Shown here: positions 1 to 10,144 of the stretch, piece after piece
How the letters are laid out: the number at the start of each line of letters is the position of its first letter
How positions within the stretch are numbered: the stretch's first letter is position 1
Origin: Oopsacas minuta
Taxonomy: Eukaryota > Porifera > Hexactinellida > Lyssacinosida > Leucopsacidae
Direction: 5' to 3'
DNA: 64,000 bases
Assembly: GCA_024704765.1 (NCBI GenBank)
Contig: JAKMXF010000296.1
Span: 1 to 64,000, forward strand
Position numbers and translations under genes: made by a program
Notes under the pieces: model-generated
The model's database searches: none
The model's input: only the letters and a program-made list of their open reading frames with translations
Told to the model about the DNA's origin: nothing

Positions 1-99
<99 letters not shown>
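1..99. repeat. (ATT)n microsatellite
   Basis: An uninterrupted run of ATT triplets fills the first hundred bases and continues off the left edge of the window. Its true length is therefore unknown. Confidence 0.97.
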
Positions 100-118
100 T
101 ATTATTCTGTCCCCATTA

Positions 119-472
119 CATGGTTGCCGTGGGAATGGGAAACGAATCTGTCACGCTTCAATAAGTAATTACCCGAAAGCAAGGATAACTAACAATGAGA
201 AATGGTAGAATTATAGAGTTTTGGGTGAAAAACAAGTAAATGTAATTAACTAGCCTCTAGAATAGAATATATAATCCAAGTATCGTAGTCGCTATGTGTG
301 GTCGGTACGTCGACTATTCACTAATAATAGATGTGCTATAAATAGCCTGTACAGATCCTCTAAAATGGGAATCCTATAGGAATTCTCTAGGGATTCCCAC
401 AGAATTCCCATATTGGAATTTCCATGGGATTCTCATAGGATAACTACAATTCCCATTCCCACGGCAACCCTG
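119..472. mobile_element. Short inverted-repeat element (hAT-like MITE)
   Basis: GGTTGCCGTGGGAATGGGAA near the left end is matched by its reverse complement at about 451-470. The outer bases read CAT...CTG, close to the CAG...CTG of hAT ends. No clean 8-bp target duplication was found. The interior near 365-450 repeats the theme GGAATTC/CCCATGGG, so it folds on itself. No coding sequence is visible. Confidence 0.5.
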
Positions 473-749
473 GTAACAGTAGGCTGTAAAGTTCATAACA
501 AGCTACAAGCATTCTCGTATCTGTAAAATCTGTATACTATTATCTGAATTGTTTATAGATACTTTCACTGCTAACAGTGTGCAATCATTATAGATATATC
601 TGTCATAGTATAAACTCCTGCTCCTTCCGGTTACCCTATCACATGGGTAATTTCCTTTGTATTATTCTATTTATAAATTACAGAATTATGAATTATATGA
701 ATCCACTAATTCTCACAGTTTCACAAATTTAGTCCATATACAAATTAGT

Positions 750-990
750 CCGGTGTCATAGGGAATCCTGTTCCCCCGGAATACTTGTTCACGTTTCTTT
801 GACCCGCGTACGTGTGCTAAGTATGCAAGGGGAAACACTCGGAGAAACAGGGTTTCCTAGAGAATAATGTTTCCCTAACATCATTCACTAGTGAATAATG
901 TTCGGGGAAACAATATTCCCTAGCGAATAGTGATTGGGGAACACTATTCCCTGAATTTGGTGAGGGGAACAGGATTACCTCTGACACCGG
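750..990. repeat. Foldback MITE with CCGGTGTCA ends
   Basis: CCGGTGTCATAGGGAATCC at the left is mirrored by GGATTACCTCTGACACCGG at the right, giving terminal inverted repeats of about 27 bp. The centre repeats variants of GGGAATAGTGTTCCCC, so almost the whole element is self-complementary. No target duplication could be fixed. It has no coding capacity. Confidence 0.6.
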
Positions 991-1077
991 TATTACATGT
1001 AATTTTCTTAATTACTCTTGACGAGGAAGTCTATCAGTCCGTATTTGTAATATGCTTTTTCCAAATTTTGTAGTATA

Positions 1078-1256
1078 TAGTGGAAACCGCCTAATATATT
1101 AGCAATTCGAATTTTGAAGAATTTACCTTGCTAATACACGAATTTTGCAATTATGCACACTAATTACCACTCAAGACTGCACTCTATCTCCATGAAAAAG
1201 GTTGCTAATATGCGGATTTTTCCATTAAACTAATTGCTAATAGACGGTTTCCACTA
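1078..1256. mobile_element. Tc1/mariner-superfamily MITE (pogo-like ends)
   Basis: The ends TAGTGGAAACCGCC and GACGGTTTCCACTA are inverted repeats flanked on both sides by TA, the target of Tc1/mariner/pogo elements. The interior carries the phrase GCTAATA several times in both orientations. It is too short to code for a transposase. Confidence 0.55.
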
Positions 1257-1619
1257 TAAATGAATGTGCATTCATATATAGTCAGGTGTGAGGCAGACAA
1301 ATATGCCGCTCCTTTTTCAGGCTCGGGAGAGAGAAGCGAGAGCGCGCTCAAAAAAATGAGGAGCGCTTAATTATTAGGCAGTCTGATTTAGTATATTAAA
1401 TGGGTTGCCGATATTATTCTTGTAACCTCCTCAGCGAAAACAGTTGAGAAACACAGTTGAAATATTAATTAAATTTGGTTTGATTAAAGTTAAAGAACTC
1501 ATTGAGAGAAGCTGATAGAGCTAAAGAACTCAAAAATCAGAATAAAACCAAAAATCCCCTTACTAAGCCGAATCCTATGAGGAATTTGATTAGTCACTAT
1601 AATTATATAATGCTGTAAT

Positions 1620-3376
1620 GAATTGACTATAATGGGGTATCTTAAGACAAAGATACATGGCGATACCGGAAATAGTCGGGACATTGAGGATCTTCATTCT
1701 CTTGCTCCCTCCCTAGAACAACCAACTCGCACTATGATCCTATTCTTCATGAGCACCTCTACAATGTTCTTAATTCACAAGAGAGAGGCAAACGCCTACA
1801 AGCACATTATTTGTCTGATACCTCTTAAAATGAATTAATCTCATTGTGTGCTAAATCTGTAAGATATCGCATCTTTGATCAATTACGAGATTCTAAATAT
1901 TACTCAATCATAGTTGACTCGACGTCTGATTCAAGCCACAAAGAGCAGACCACATTTATTCTTCGTTACTTCATGAAAGAAAACGGAATCTTCTCAGTTA
2001 AAGATTTTTAAAATTTATCGATTGTAGTAACAAATCTGGAGCAGATATTGCATTGCTAATTGTACAAACTCTCCATGAATTCCAAATATCTCTTGCTGAT
2101 TGTAGGGGACAGGGGTATGACAAAGTAGCAAACATGAGTATAATGGAGTTCAAAAGTACATACTGAACTTAAATCCATTCGCTATATTTCATCATATGCT
2201 TGTCACTCATTAAATTTGTGTGGAGCAGGCTCAGCTATATGCTGTAGACATGCAATAACATACTTTGGTGTTATACAGACGGTGTATGACCTATTTTCGT
2301 CGAGTCCTCAACGATGGGAAATTTTACTAGCTGAAATAGGTAGAACATTAAAGGGGCTATCTGGCGCGAGATGGACCAATAGAGTGGCTACTGTTCGACC
2401 GTTTTCGAAATCTCTTTCGGGTTTACGTGTTGCTCTTGAGAAACTACAGTCTCTAAATCTAACCCCAAAGACGTCAAGCGATGTAAATGGTGCACTTAGG
2501 TATTTTCTCAGTTTACATGTGTTATAATGTCATTAATGTGGCTAAAGATTCTAGTAGAGATCGACAACATGAATCAAGTAATTCAAGCTCGCGGAACTAC
2601 AATTGATGTCGAGGTGAGCAACCTTAGATCATTCATACAACGTTTGCAAAAACTTAAAGATTCATGGAGTGAGATACTCAATGAATCGGAACTAGTTGCT
2701 TCTGCAATGGGCATTCTCCTGAGTTTCCAACCCATCGAAAGCGAAAATCAAAAACTTTCATTGATTGATCAGAAAATGATCAACCCAAGAGTGAACTTTT
2801 ATCAAGTTCCGCTGAATTTATGGAAGTATCCTTTAATATCATTATGGAATCTGTACTTAGTGGAATTTCACGGCGTTTTTCATCCGTTAAGAACATAACT
2901 CTTTATTTTGTTTCTTGTGTATGTATATGGAGATGAGTGAGGATGTATTATCAATTTCTTGTGTATAATTTGCAAAGTTTACTTCATGGATGTTTGTGAG
3001 AAGGATCTTGAAAGTGAAATATTTCATCTGAAGTCCATTCATGAAGCCAAATATGGAGAAAGACAACTCAATCCACTCGACTTGTAAACATTATTCACAA
3101 ACAAAATTTGAAGAGATCTTTTGCAACATTTCAGTCGTACTTCGTATTTTATGCATACTCCCGATTACAATGGCCTCTGGTGAACGAAGTTTTAGCAAGC
3201 TATCATTGATTAAAAACTACCTTCGAAGTACAATGGGACAGGAAAGGCTGAATGATCTCGCAATACTTAGCATAGAGAGCGACCTGGCAAGAAATGTTGA
3301 CTTTAGCTCTATTATTGATGAATTTGCTAGAGAGAAGCCAGAAAAGCATATTTTGGAAGAATCTTGTGTATGCTAA
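1620..3376 (+). pseudogene. Decayed hAT transposase (ZMYM1/DUF4371-like)
   Basis: Broken reading frames together spell the core of a hAT transposase of the type annotated as zinc finger MYM-type protein 1-like. The first catalytic Asp lies in a region reading YYSIIVDSTSD (about 1900-1930). The middle motif CRGQGYDKVANMS lies near 2100-2140. The C-terminal dimerisation block, with ASGERSFSKL and the catalytic Glu, lies at 3170-3330 and ends in a typical DIID-like tail. At least six stops or frameshifts separate these parts, including a TAA near 2010. Parts of the same transposase type recur at 10301-10860 and 22592-22798, both on the minus strand. The 3' flank at 3540-3600 has the GGGGCCCC/GCTTGCCC composition common at ends of these elements, but I could not fix the termini. 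This is a dead copy. Confidence 0.8.
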
Positions 3377-3848
3377 TAATAATAATGTACAGATAGGTAT
3401 AATTTAATAACATTTTCGATAAGTCAGGGCGTGGATTGAGACCGCCTTAGATAATCTTGTTGTATATTAGACCTAAAAAATATTAAAACCTGAGGGGAAA
3501 AATCAAAAGTATTTAGACCTGTTTTTGGGTCTTCACTCGTATTAAAGGGAGCCCCAAAAATTAATTATCTCGGGGCCCCAGCTTGCCCTCCGCGGTACAG
3601 AGTACATACCCGCCATTACATCTCAAGCAACTAGCATACACAGATCAATAGAAAGCATGTATCTGAGATTTTGGAAATATATTTAAGTATTTTGGTATTG
3701 AGGTTAAAATGTAAGTGAAGCGAGCAGAAACTTTACCGATCGCAATTTGAAATAGCAATGGTTATAAACTTTTCTTGTTTTAAGATCATATGTCGGCTAG
3801 TGTCCGATTTTCTCATGTCCTCTGCTATTATCATTCATGTGCTTAATT

Positions 3849-4063
3849 CAAGGTTTCAACCGAATAGTTCAATATTCGGTTCAGCCAGATAATATTTGGC
3901 GAATAGTTCAATATTTGGTTAACAAGCGAATATCAGTATTCGGTATTCGTTTGGTCCAAACCGAATATTATCAGTATTCGATTGATGTAACCGAATATTA
4001 TCAGTATTCGGTTAAGCAGCTATTCATGAATACTGATATTCGGTTCGATCGGTTTCAACCTTG
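3849..4063. mobile_element. hAT-type MITE of CCGAATATT repeats
   Basis: A 215-bp element begins CAAGGTTTCAACCGA and ends TCGGTTTCAACCTTG. It is bounded by a perfect 8-bp duplication, GCTTAATT (3841-3848 and 4064-4071), which fits hAT insertion. The interior is nearly all variants of CCGAATATTATCAGTATTCGG in direct and inverted copies. A second copy with its own 8-bp duplication is at 46281-46435. Degenerate pieces lie near 19488-19530, 48670-48840 and 59440-59500. Confidence 0.85.
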
Positions 4064-4354
4064 GCTTAATTATCCTAGCGAGCGGGATGTATCCTCCTAT
4101 CCTCTGGATCCGCCACTGCATTAGCTTAGGTCACGCAAATATAGAATCTATGATTCGTGTTCTTGTCTCTTTGATAGTTTCTACCAACACAAATTTATAC
4201 GTCTACAAGAGGAGAGACCCTGTTTGACGAAAAGTAAAAATACTGAACACATTCTTCGTACAGTTAGGTGATCTCTAGCAGGTCACATGGGTAGGGATGG
4301 CGGAAATGCTGTTAATAGCTACAATTCTCCAAACAATTAATTGTTTAGACTATA

Positions 4355-5662
4355 CAGGGTGGCTCCAAAGTTCTGATACAAGATCACGATTAATATACAA
4401 CCATTATCAGGAATTATTCTCAATGGTTTGCTCTTCCATAACATACCTTATACGCTTCCTAACAAATATTATTTCAATTTGGCGTATTCTATTTCGAAAA
4501 AAAATTGTGATTGACCATGGAATCTGAGAGGTCAGCAATTTTTGAGTTGCATGTAGCGGGGAAAAGTCCATCAGAAATTTTGAAACTGCTGAATATTGCA
4601 AAATGACGTAGGGCATTTATCTACAGGACGATAAATCGATATAAGGAAACTAGGGACACTGTAGACAAGCAGAGATCTTGTTGTCCATGATCTGTAACGA
4701 CCCAGGTCTCAAGAAAGGGGTGCGAGAACGTTTTCGGCGGAACCCACACCGTCCGATGATGAAAATGGCCTTGGGAGCTCAATATATCTCGCCGAGCAAT
4801 ACAAAAGGTTGTCAAAAGGGACCTAGGAATGCGCTCTTTTAAACGCAAAAAGGTACAATTCCTATCTGGGTCGGTGAAAGAAAAGAGAGTGTCCCGGAGC
4901 AAGAGCCTACTTGCTCAACACGCTATTGGGATTCTCGAAAATATTCTTTTCTCAGATGAGAAAATTTTCACCATAGAAGAGGCTACAAATTGCCAAAACG
5001 ACAGAGTCATCTCGACCTCAGTTTCAGCGATCCCTGATAAGTTCGGATATATCAGTCGGATGAAGTAACCACTGTCGGTTATGGTTTGGGCTGGGGTCTC
5101 TGCTGTTGGCCGGACACCACTGATTTTCATTACCCAGAAGTGAAAATCAATGCCAAAACATACTGAGAGCTTGTATTAGAGCCTGTGGTAAAAGGTCTGA
5201 GCCAGACCATGTTTTCTGGACAGCTATTTGTCTTCCAACAAGATGGTGCTCCCGCCCATACGGCCAATACGACCCAAGATTGGCTGAAGCACAATACTCC
5301 CAATTTTATACACAAAGATGAATGGCCACCATACAGTCCCGATTTAAATCCTATGGACTATTCTGTATGGTCTATCTTGGAAAATAAGGCTTGTTCTGTG
5401 TCACACAACACAGTTAGCTCTCTAAATATTTCCTTGTGTCGAGAATGGGAGAAGATACCCCAAGAAACTCTGCATGCCGCAGTAGAAGGGTTCCCGAACA
5501 GACTCAGGGCTGTCATTTCCATAAAGGGTGGTTATATTGAAATGACTAGGCAATATCTTCCTAATAGCATGTATTAATTTTATATAGAAAATCAATAATG
5601 TAGGTCATGCTGAAAAATATTATAGACAAAATGGTTTGTATCAGAACTTTGGAGCCACCCTG
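4355..5662 (+). mobile_element. Full-length DD37D mariner relative (maT-like)
   Basis: The 1308-bp element is flanked by TA on both sides. Its inverted ends CAGGGTGGCTCCAAAGTTCT and the reverse complement match for at least 28 bp. It carries one decayed transposase gene on the + strand (4516-5577). Length, TA target and transposase type all fit a Tc1/mariner superfamily member with 37 residues between the second and third catalytic Asp. Confidence 0.93.
4516..5577 (+). pseudogene. DD37D transposase pseudogene
   Basis: The reading frame starts MESERSAIFELH (4516), giving the N-terminal helix-turn-helix region, and is interrupted by stops near 4600, 4690 and 4760. Catalytic motifs remain visible: LFSDEKIFT (first Asp), FQQDGAPAHTA (second Asp) and YSPDLNPMDYSVW (third Asp, 37 residues after the second). 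The length of about 350 residues is normal for the family. At least five stops or frameshifts, among them two near 5066 and 5140, make it non-functional. The sister element at 52423-53736 has a related protein. Confidence 0.92.
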
Positions 5663-6011
5663 TATATGAATTTGTTTGGATTCAACAAATAATAACATAC
5701 TGTACGCAAATGTGCAGCTCCCCATGGGTCCGAATCCTTAATTTGACTAATTTTTGTCCTTCAGAATTTTATCAGCTGATGTATTTATCCATGTGAAAAA
5801 TATTTGAACCCGATCTATTTTAGTTCATGAATGCACAATTCGGTGTGAAAAGACAGAAATAATAACACATATTGTAACTATGACAACGATATGCCAAACA
5901 AATTCAGAAAAGTATCAATAGAGCCATTGTTTGCAGACTGTATTATATTTTTCACTACTCACATCAAACCTAACAACTCCATTTTCATATTTTAGCTTAT
6001 TATTTTCATGG

Positions 6012-8194
6012 CAACACCAATTCTGATATTTCTTTCTCTTCTGATTCTAAAACTACCAATGAGTTATGGGAGCATGGTGACGACAATTCTCAATCTAACA
6101 ACACATCCAGCTCATCCATTGATATTGAAACGTTTAGCTCTCAGTCTTTTAATTCTCCAGGTTCTTCCCAACAATTGACACCAGGCATAGCGTCTCCTAT
6201 GACAGTATTGAACCTCTCTTCCCAGGAATCTGAATTTTTCTTCCCCCCAATGTCGAGCACTCCTATCCCACCGCGAAAACGAGGACGACCTTCGAAAGGC
6301 TCAAAGTTCCGAGGAAATCAATATACAAAATCTATTCACGAAACTGACGAGATTTCCTCACTCGATAACTCAATTCTACCTTCACCTACTAGAACCTCTG
6401 TGAAACGTGAAGACTGTCATTCCTCGCCGTGGCTATACATCACGAATATCCGCTCTTATCTATCAATCGAAACGTGACGTAACTTTCGAATGTAACAACA
6501 CCACAAAACATATAAAAGCTTCTAAACCATCTGGAATGAGGATACTTGATATCGGCATAATTGCAGAAGCCATGACGAAGATAGCATGCAGTCAATGTCA
6601 CACTGGATACTTATTATTATTCGAATCTGATTTTCAACATGGATGGCAAACAGATTTCTACCTAAAATGCTCTCATTGTAACCACCAATTTGCCGATTTC
6701 CCTTCATCTAAACCTATGGACGTTCCATTTTTGAAAGAACAAAATTCGTAAATGTTCCACTTCCAAAACGAGAACAAAACGAAGTAGCAATGAGCTCTAT
6801 CCTAGCTGTACACTGTTCAGGACTTTCATGGAGAGATCTACACAAATTCTCAACCATATTCGATATGGTACGATATCCATAAACCGAATTGTAAGAAAAA
6901 CTATAGCGGATCTAGTCAGTCAATGGAGCCAGCAGCAGCAAAAATGATTTGGAGTCGGTCATCTGAAAAGAGAAAACTATGCTCCATAACTTTTATCGGG
7001 GATGGAGACTCGAAATCATACAGCGAAATCTTGCAACTGAATCCCTATGACTCTATTCCCATCCACAAAGAGGAATGTACCACTCACGTTTCGAAACGAC
7101 TAAAGAAGACTTTGTGTAAGATCAAGAAGAACACTGCCAACAAGTCTTATGTTCAGTGCAAACTTTCTGAACCCAAAGCTGACTATATCTCTTCAACCTA
7201 TTCTGCCGTTATCTTTCAAACAGGGGCAAATCAACTGCTGAGTTGTGTAAAGCTATTTCTATCATTCTGGACCATGTTTGCGGTAATCATTCCAACTGCC
7301 CAGAAGACACATGGTGCCGATGGCGACAATCTTCATCCTCAGCAAAACCACCACCCCCTCCAATACCAACTACACACCTGTTGAACAAGCCAAAATTCGA
7401 GAAGTATTCCAAACATACGCTTCGAAAGAGTTTTGCAGCCACCTAACTCTTGGGCTGACTCAAAATGCCAACGAGTCACTACACAACGTTATCTGGAACT
7501 TTGTCCGAAGGCTAAGTATGTTTCCCCTCAAAGTCTTAGAATCTCAAAAGCCATCGCAGTTTCGATTTTCAATGAGGGCGAACTATGTCTATATGGTTTT
7601 ATGCGTGATCTAAATCTAAAACCTTCTCCTCTCTCCTTTAGATCAGTCTGCCTGCGTGAAGAAGTGAGAAAGAGACACCGAAACTATATCAAGAAAGTGA
7701 ACGTACACTGACGAACACGCAGACAGAAACTAATCAAGCTCCGGCATGAAAGGGATCTTCTCAGACAAGAAGGTGGACGTAGCTACAAGTCCAGTGGCTT
7801 TAGTGCTGAAACCTTCAGCAAGCCATCAAAACCCCTTCAAGTTCGAGGACAAAGAAGACCTAGAAGAAGCACATCTTCCCGAGGGACTACCAGCAGAGGC
7901 AAAGTTGTGAAACGATGTCTCATTCCAACAAGGGACTCTGATGATTCTGAAGACTCAACCACTACTTCCGACAATTCTCTAGCTGATAATGAAGTCGATA
8001 CTATCCCAAAAGAAACCTGCGTTATACGCCAACTCACACACCCTCCATCTCAAAGACAACAAGCCATATCTATTTGGGCTAGGGTGAAATGGCTAAGATG
8101 TACCCGATGCGACCGATCATTCCACCAGCGATGCACAGAACTGGACAGGGGGGCTGAGGATAGTTCTTTCATCTGTTTTAGTTGTTTAACCTGA
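6012..8194 (+). pseudogene. Mutator-like (MULE) transposase with C-terminal PHD-like finger, broken
   Basis: The first part (about 6012-6420) is Ser-rich and ends in an AT-hook-like KRGRPSKGSKFRGNQY stretch. After a frameshift (about 6410) comes the Mutator-like domain with paired CxxC motifs: ACSQCHTGY and KCSHCNHQF (6580-6690). Further frameshifts lead to FIGDGDSKSYSEI (about 6990-7025; GDGDS is the family signature), then the block with HVCGNHSNCPEDTWCRW (7270-7320), TQNANESLH (7455-7485) and the following CPKAKYVSP. The tail (7711-8194) is basic and Ser/Asp-rich. It ends in C-x2-C...H-x2-C...C-x2-C spacing (CTRCDRSFHQRC...CFSC, 8098-8187), a PHD-like finger that shares the tail's reading frame. 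At least five frame breaks mean no working protein. Termini were not identified. The hammerhead ribozyme downstream may or may not belong to the same element. Confidence 0.82.
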
Positions 8195-8216
8195 TATATT
8201 CCCTAAATTATGCACA

Positions 8217-8394
8217 TTGATCGACCAACTAATAGCATTTTTATTTTTTTGGCCGCATGACGGATATTGTCCCGATATAGATTTTTTGAAATCTATTGGT
8301 TGATCACTTGATAATCTCCATGATATACCCCCGTCTTGATTGGAGATTATCACATCTTTTGACTGATTTTTTATTGTTTGTTATCAGTCAAAAG
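8217..8394 (+). other. Series of hairpins just upstream of the ribozyme
   Basis: Three inverted repeats follow one another. TGATCGACCAACTAATAG (about 8219-8236) pairs imperfectly with CTATTGGTTGATCA (8293-8306). GATAATCTCCA (8310-8320) pairs perfectly with TGGAGATTATC (8341-8351). CTTTTGACTGAT (8356-8367) pairs perfectly with ATCAGTCAAAAG (8383-8394). The last ends six bases before the hammerhead. Such regular structure suggests a folded RNA leader or the subterminal region of a mobile element. Confidence 0.7.
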
Positions 8395-8399
8395 CAAGA

Positions 8400-8456
8400 T
8401 GGTGTCTTAAGACAAGGCGTAGCTTGACTGATGAGTCCTAGCGGGACGAAACACCA
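8400..8456 (+). ncRNA. Hammerhead ribozyme (type III topology)
   Basis: All invariant core positions are present. Stem III is TGGTGT/ACACCA (8400-8405 with 8451-8456), followed by the cleavage triplet GTC with cleavage expected after C8406. Stem I is TTAAG/CTTGA (8407-8411 with 8423-8427) closed by an 11-nt loop. The core CTGATGA is at 8428-8434. Stem II is GTCC/GGAC (8435-8438 with 8444-8447) with loop TAGCG. The second core strand GAA is at 8448-8450, with A8451 pairing to U8405. The molecule opens at stem III, which makes it type III. A competing palindrome GTCTTAAGAC overlaps stem I. Self-cleaving hammerheads in animals are usually tied to mobile elements such as Penelope-like elements and retrozymes, and are mostly type I. 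I found no second copy in the window. Confidence 0.88.
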
Positions 8457-8459
8457 CTA

Positions 8460-9881
8460 TAATATGTATATATTCAAAAAATATATTTTATGAATCTTTA
8501 ACTTCAATTGTCTCAAAACTATGTTTTTCGCCATATGGGCCAATTACTTTTGAAAAAGACTGTTTCTTTTGCTCTGAAAATTTAGGGGAAGTATTTATAC
8601 AATGTTATTTGAAATCTGGACCACATTTGGAATGAATGAACGAATAATTCTCATGATATCACACCCTAAGACCGGTTTTTAGCCTATTTTTGCCAGACCC
8701 CACATCAAACGTTAATACCTTCTCTCCAGAAATTAGAACTACATATTGTTAGCATATATAACAATTTATAGGTCTTAGGCAATAGTCTTCTTCAAAAGTA
8801 ATTGGGTAATATGTCCCGAACTTTAATGTTACGTCTACTGGAGGACTTTTGTCCCCCCCCTTTTCATGCCCAATTCGTAATACACACTAGATACATCGGG
8901 GTTTATTATTATTATTATCTCATAGTTTGGCCAATGCAAACGAGCTGGAAAACAATAAACATGTATAATGGCATATACTTTAGAAAATAGCCCATACCGT
9001 AATACAAAGTTCGCGGTGAGTTCATCGAAATTCCTGGAGATTAACCGTAACACTTACGGAGATCTATGATTTTCACGGATCATTTCAAATCTCACCCTGA
9101 GTCTAATCCGGCCCTACGTACAACAGTGGAGAACTTAATAATTAAGATGTCTATGATATGCTTAGATTCTGATTTGTAAAAGGCTGCATATTTTTCCACT
9201 TTTGTTGTTGACTAAAACATGTGTGCAACAATAAGTGTGAGTGCTATAACTAGTGAAAGTTTCATTAACTGAGGTGTAATATGTCTTGAGCTAGTTTATA
9301 CAAATACAAAATGTGTTATATTTTTCAGGCGAATAAATATTCTTATGTTATGAATTGATAGTGTTGGACAGATGCAAGTACATTTTGGACGATGAATCAG
9401 GGCTCCTGATCTAAAACATATTATAACTATCAATTTTCAAGATTTCATTGATATTCAATAAATTAATGTATTCGTACATACAAGTATACAAAGTAGCGTA
9501 TTTCTATTTTCAATTTGAATACTTAAAACTCTTTCTTTTTGTACAATATTGCGTGGCACTTGGTAATCATGCTTCCAAAGTCCGAACACATGCCCAAGCC
9601 ACGCTAGTGGTAGTTAAATTGAATGAAAAAGTATATATTCATAATATTATTTGGTATCTGTTCTTCTCTTTCTGAAATTCTCTCATCAATGGGAAACCTC
9701 ATATTGTTTAAACCTTTATGAGCTCTTCACTCATCCATATTTTACCAAGAAACATATCTTAGATTTCCCTCAATCGTTGAACAATAGGCAAAGTGTAAAT
9801 ATATAAAACGTATATTGTTACTTTAAATAGAGTAATTTATTTGGAAATTTTTGACTTTTTATTGAAATTTGATTCTTCAAG
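8460..9881. other. No gene seen; upstream of the MGCC gene
   Basis: AT-rich sequence without recognisable coding, RNA or repeat structure beyond short homopolymer and ATT runs (about 8904-8918). It should contain the promoter and 5' untranslated region of the gene that starts at 9882, but no clear TATA box or initiator could be singled out from the AT-rich background. Confidence 0.5.
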
Positions 9882-9911
9882 ATGGGATGTTGTTTTGGTA
9901 ATCAGAAAAGT
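9882..9911 (+). CDS. MGCC protein gene, exon 1
   Basis: Ten complete codons, MGCCFGNQKS, end exactly at a consensus donor (GTAAGT, 9912-9917). Gly2 followed by Cys3-Cys4 is the classic signal for N-myristoylation plus palmitoylation, so the product probably sits on a membrane face. The exon joins in phase 0 to 21839-21924. Joined across all five exons the coding length is 777 nt, an exact multiple of three, giving 258 residues. I do not recognise the family. The first 38 residues resemble in layout the N-terminus of LAMTOR1/p18 (an acylated MGCC followed by a Lys-Leu-Leu stretch), but the later exons do not. Assignment of exons 1 and 2 to exons 3-5 rests on splice phase and order only. Confidence 0.65.
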
Positions 9912-10144
9912 GTAAGTAATATTTTAGGTATGACATCTGTCCAATGTAGGATTTTTCAATGTATTTGTGGCCTTAGTGCACTATCCAATTTTCTATTCAA
10001 TTAATGCATTTTGTTTCACATACTATATATTCAAGCAGAAATTAATCTTACGGCGAACGTATTGTTGTTAATTAGATACACAGGGCCGTAGGAAGCTGTT
10101 CAACTGTGGTCAGGCCATAAGGCCTAATCAAGGTTGGGTTTCAG

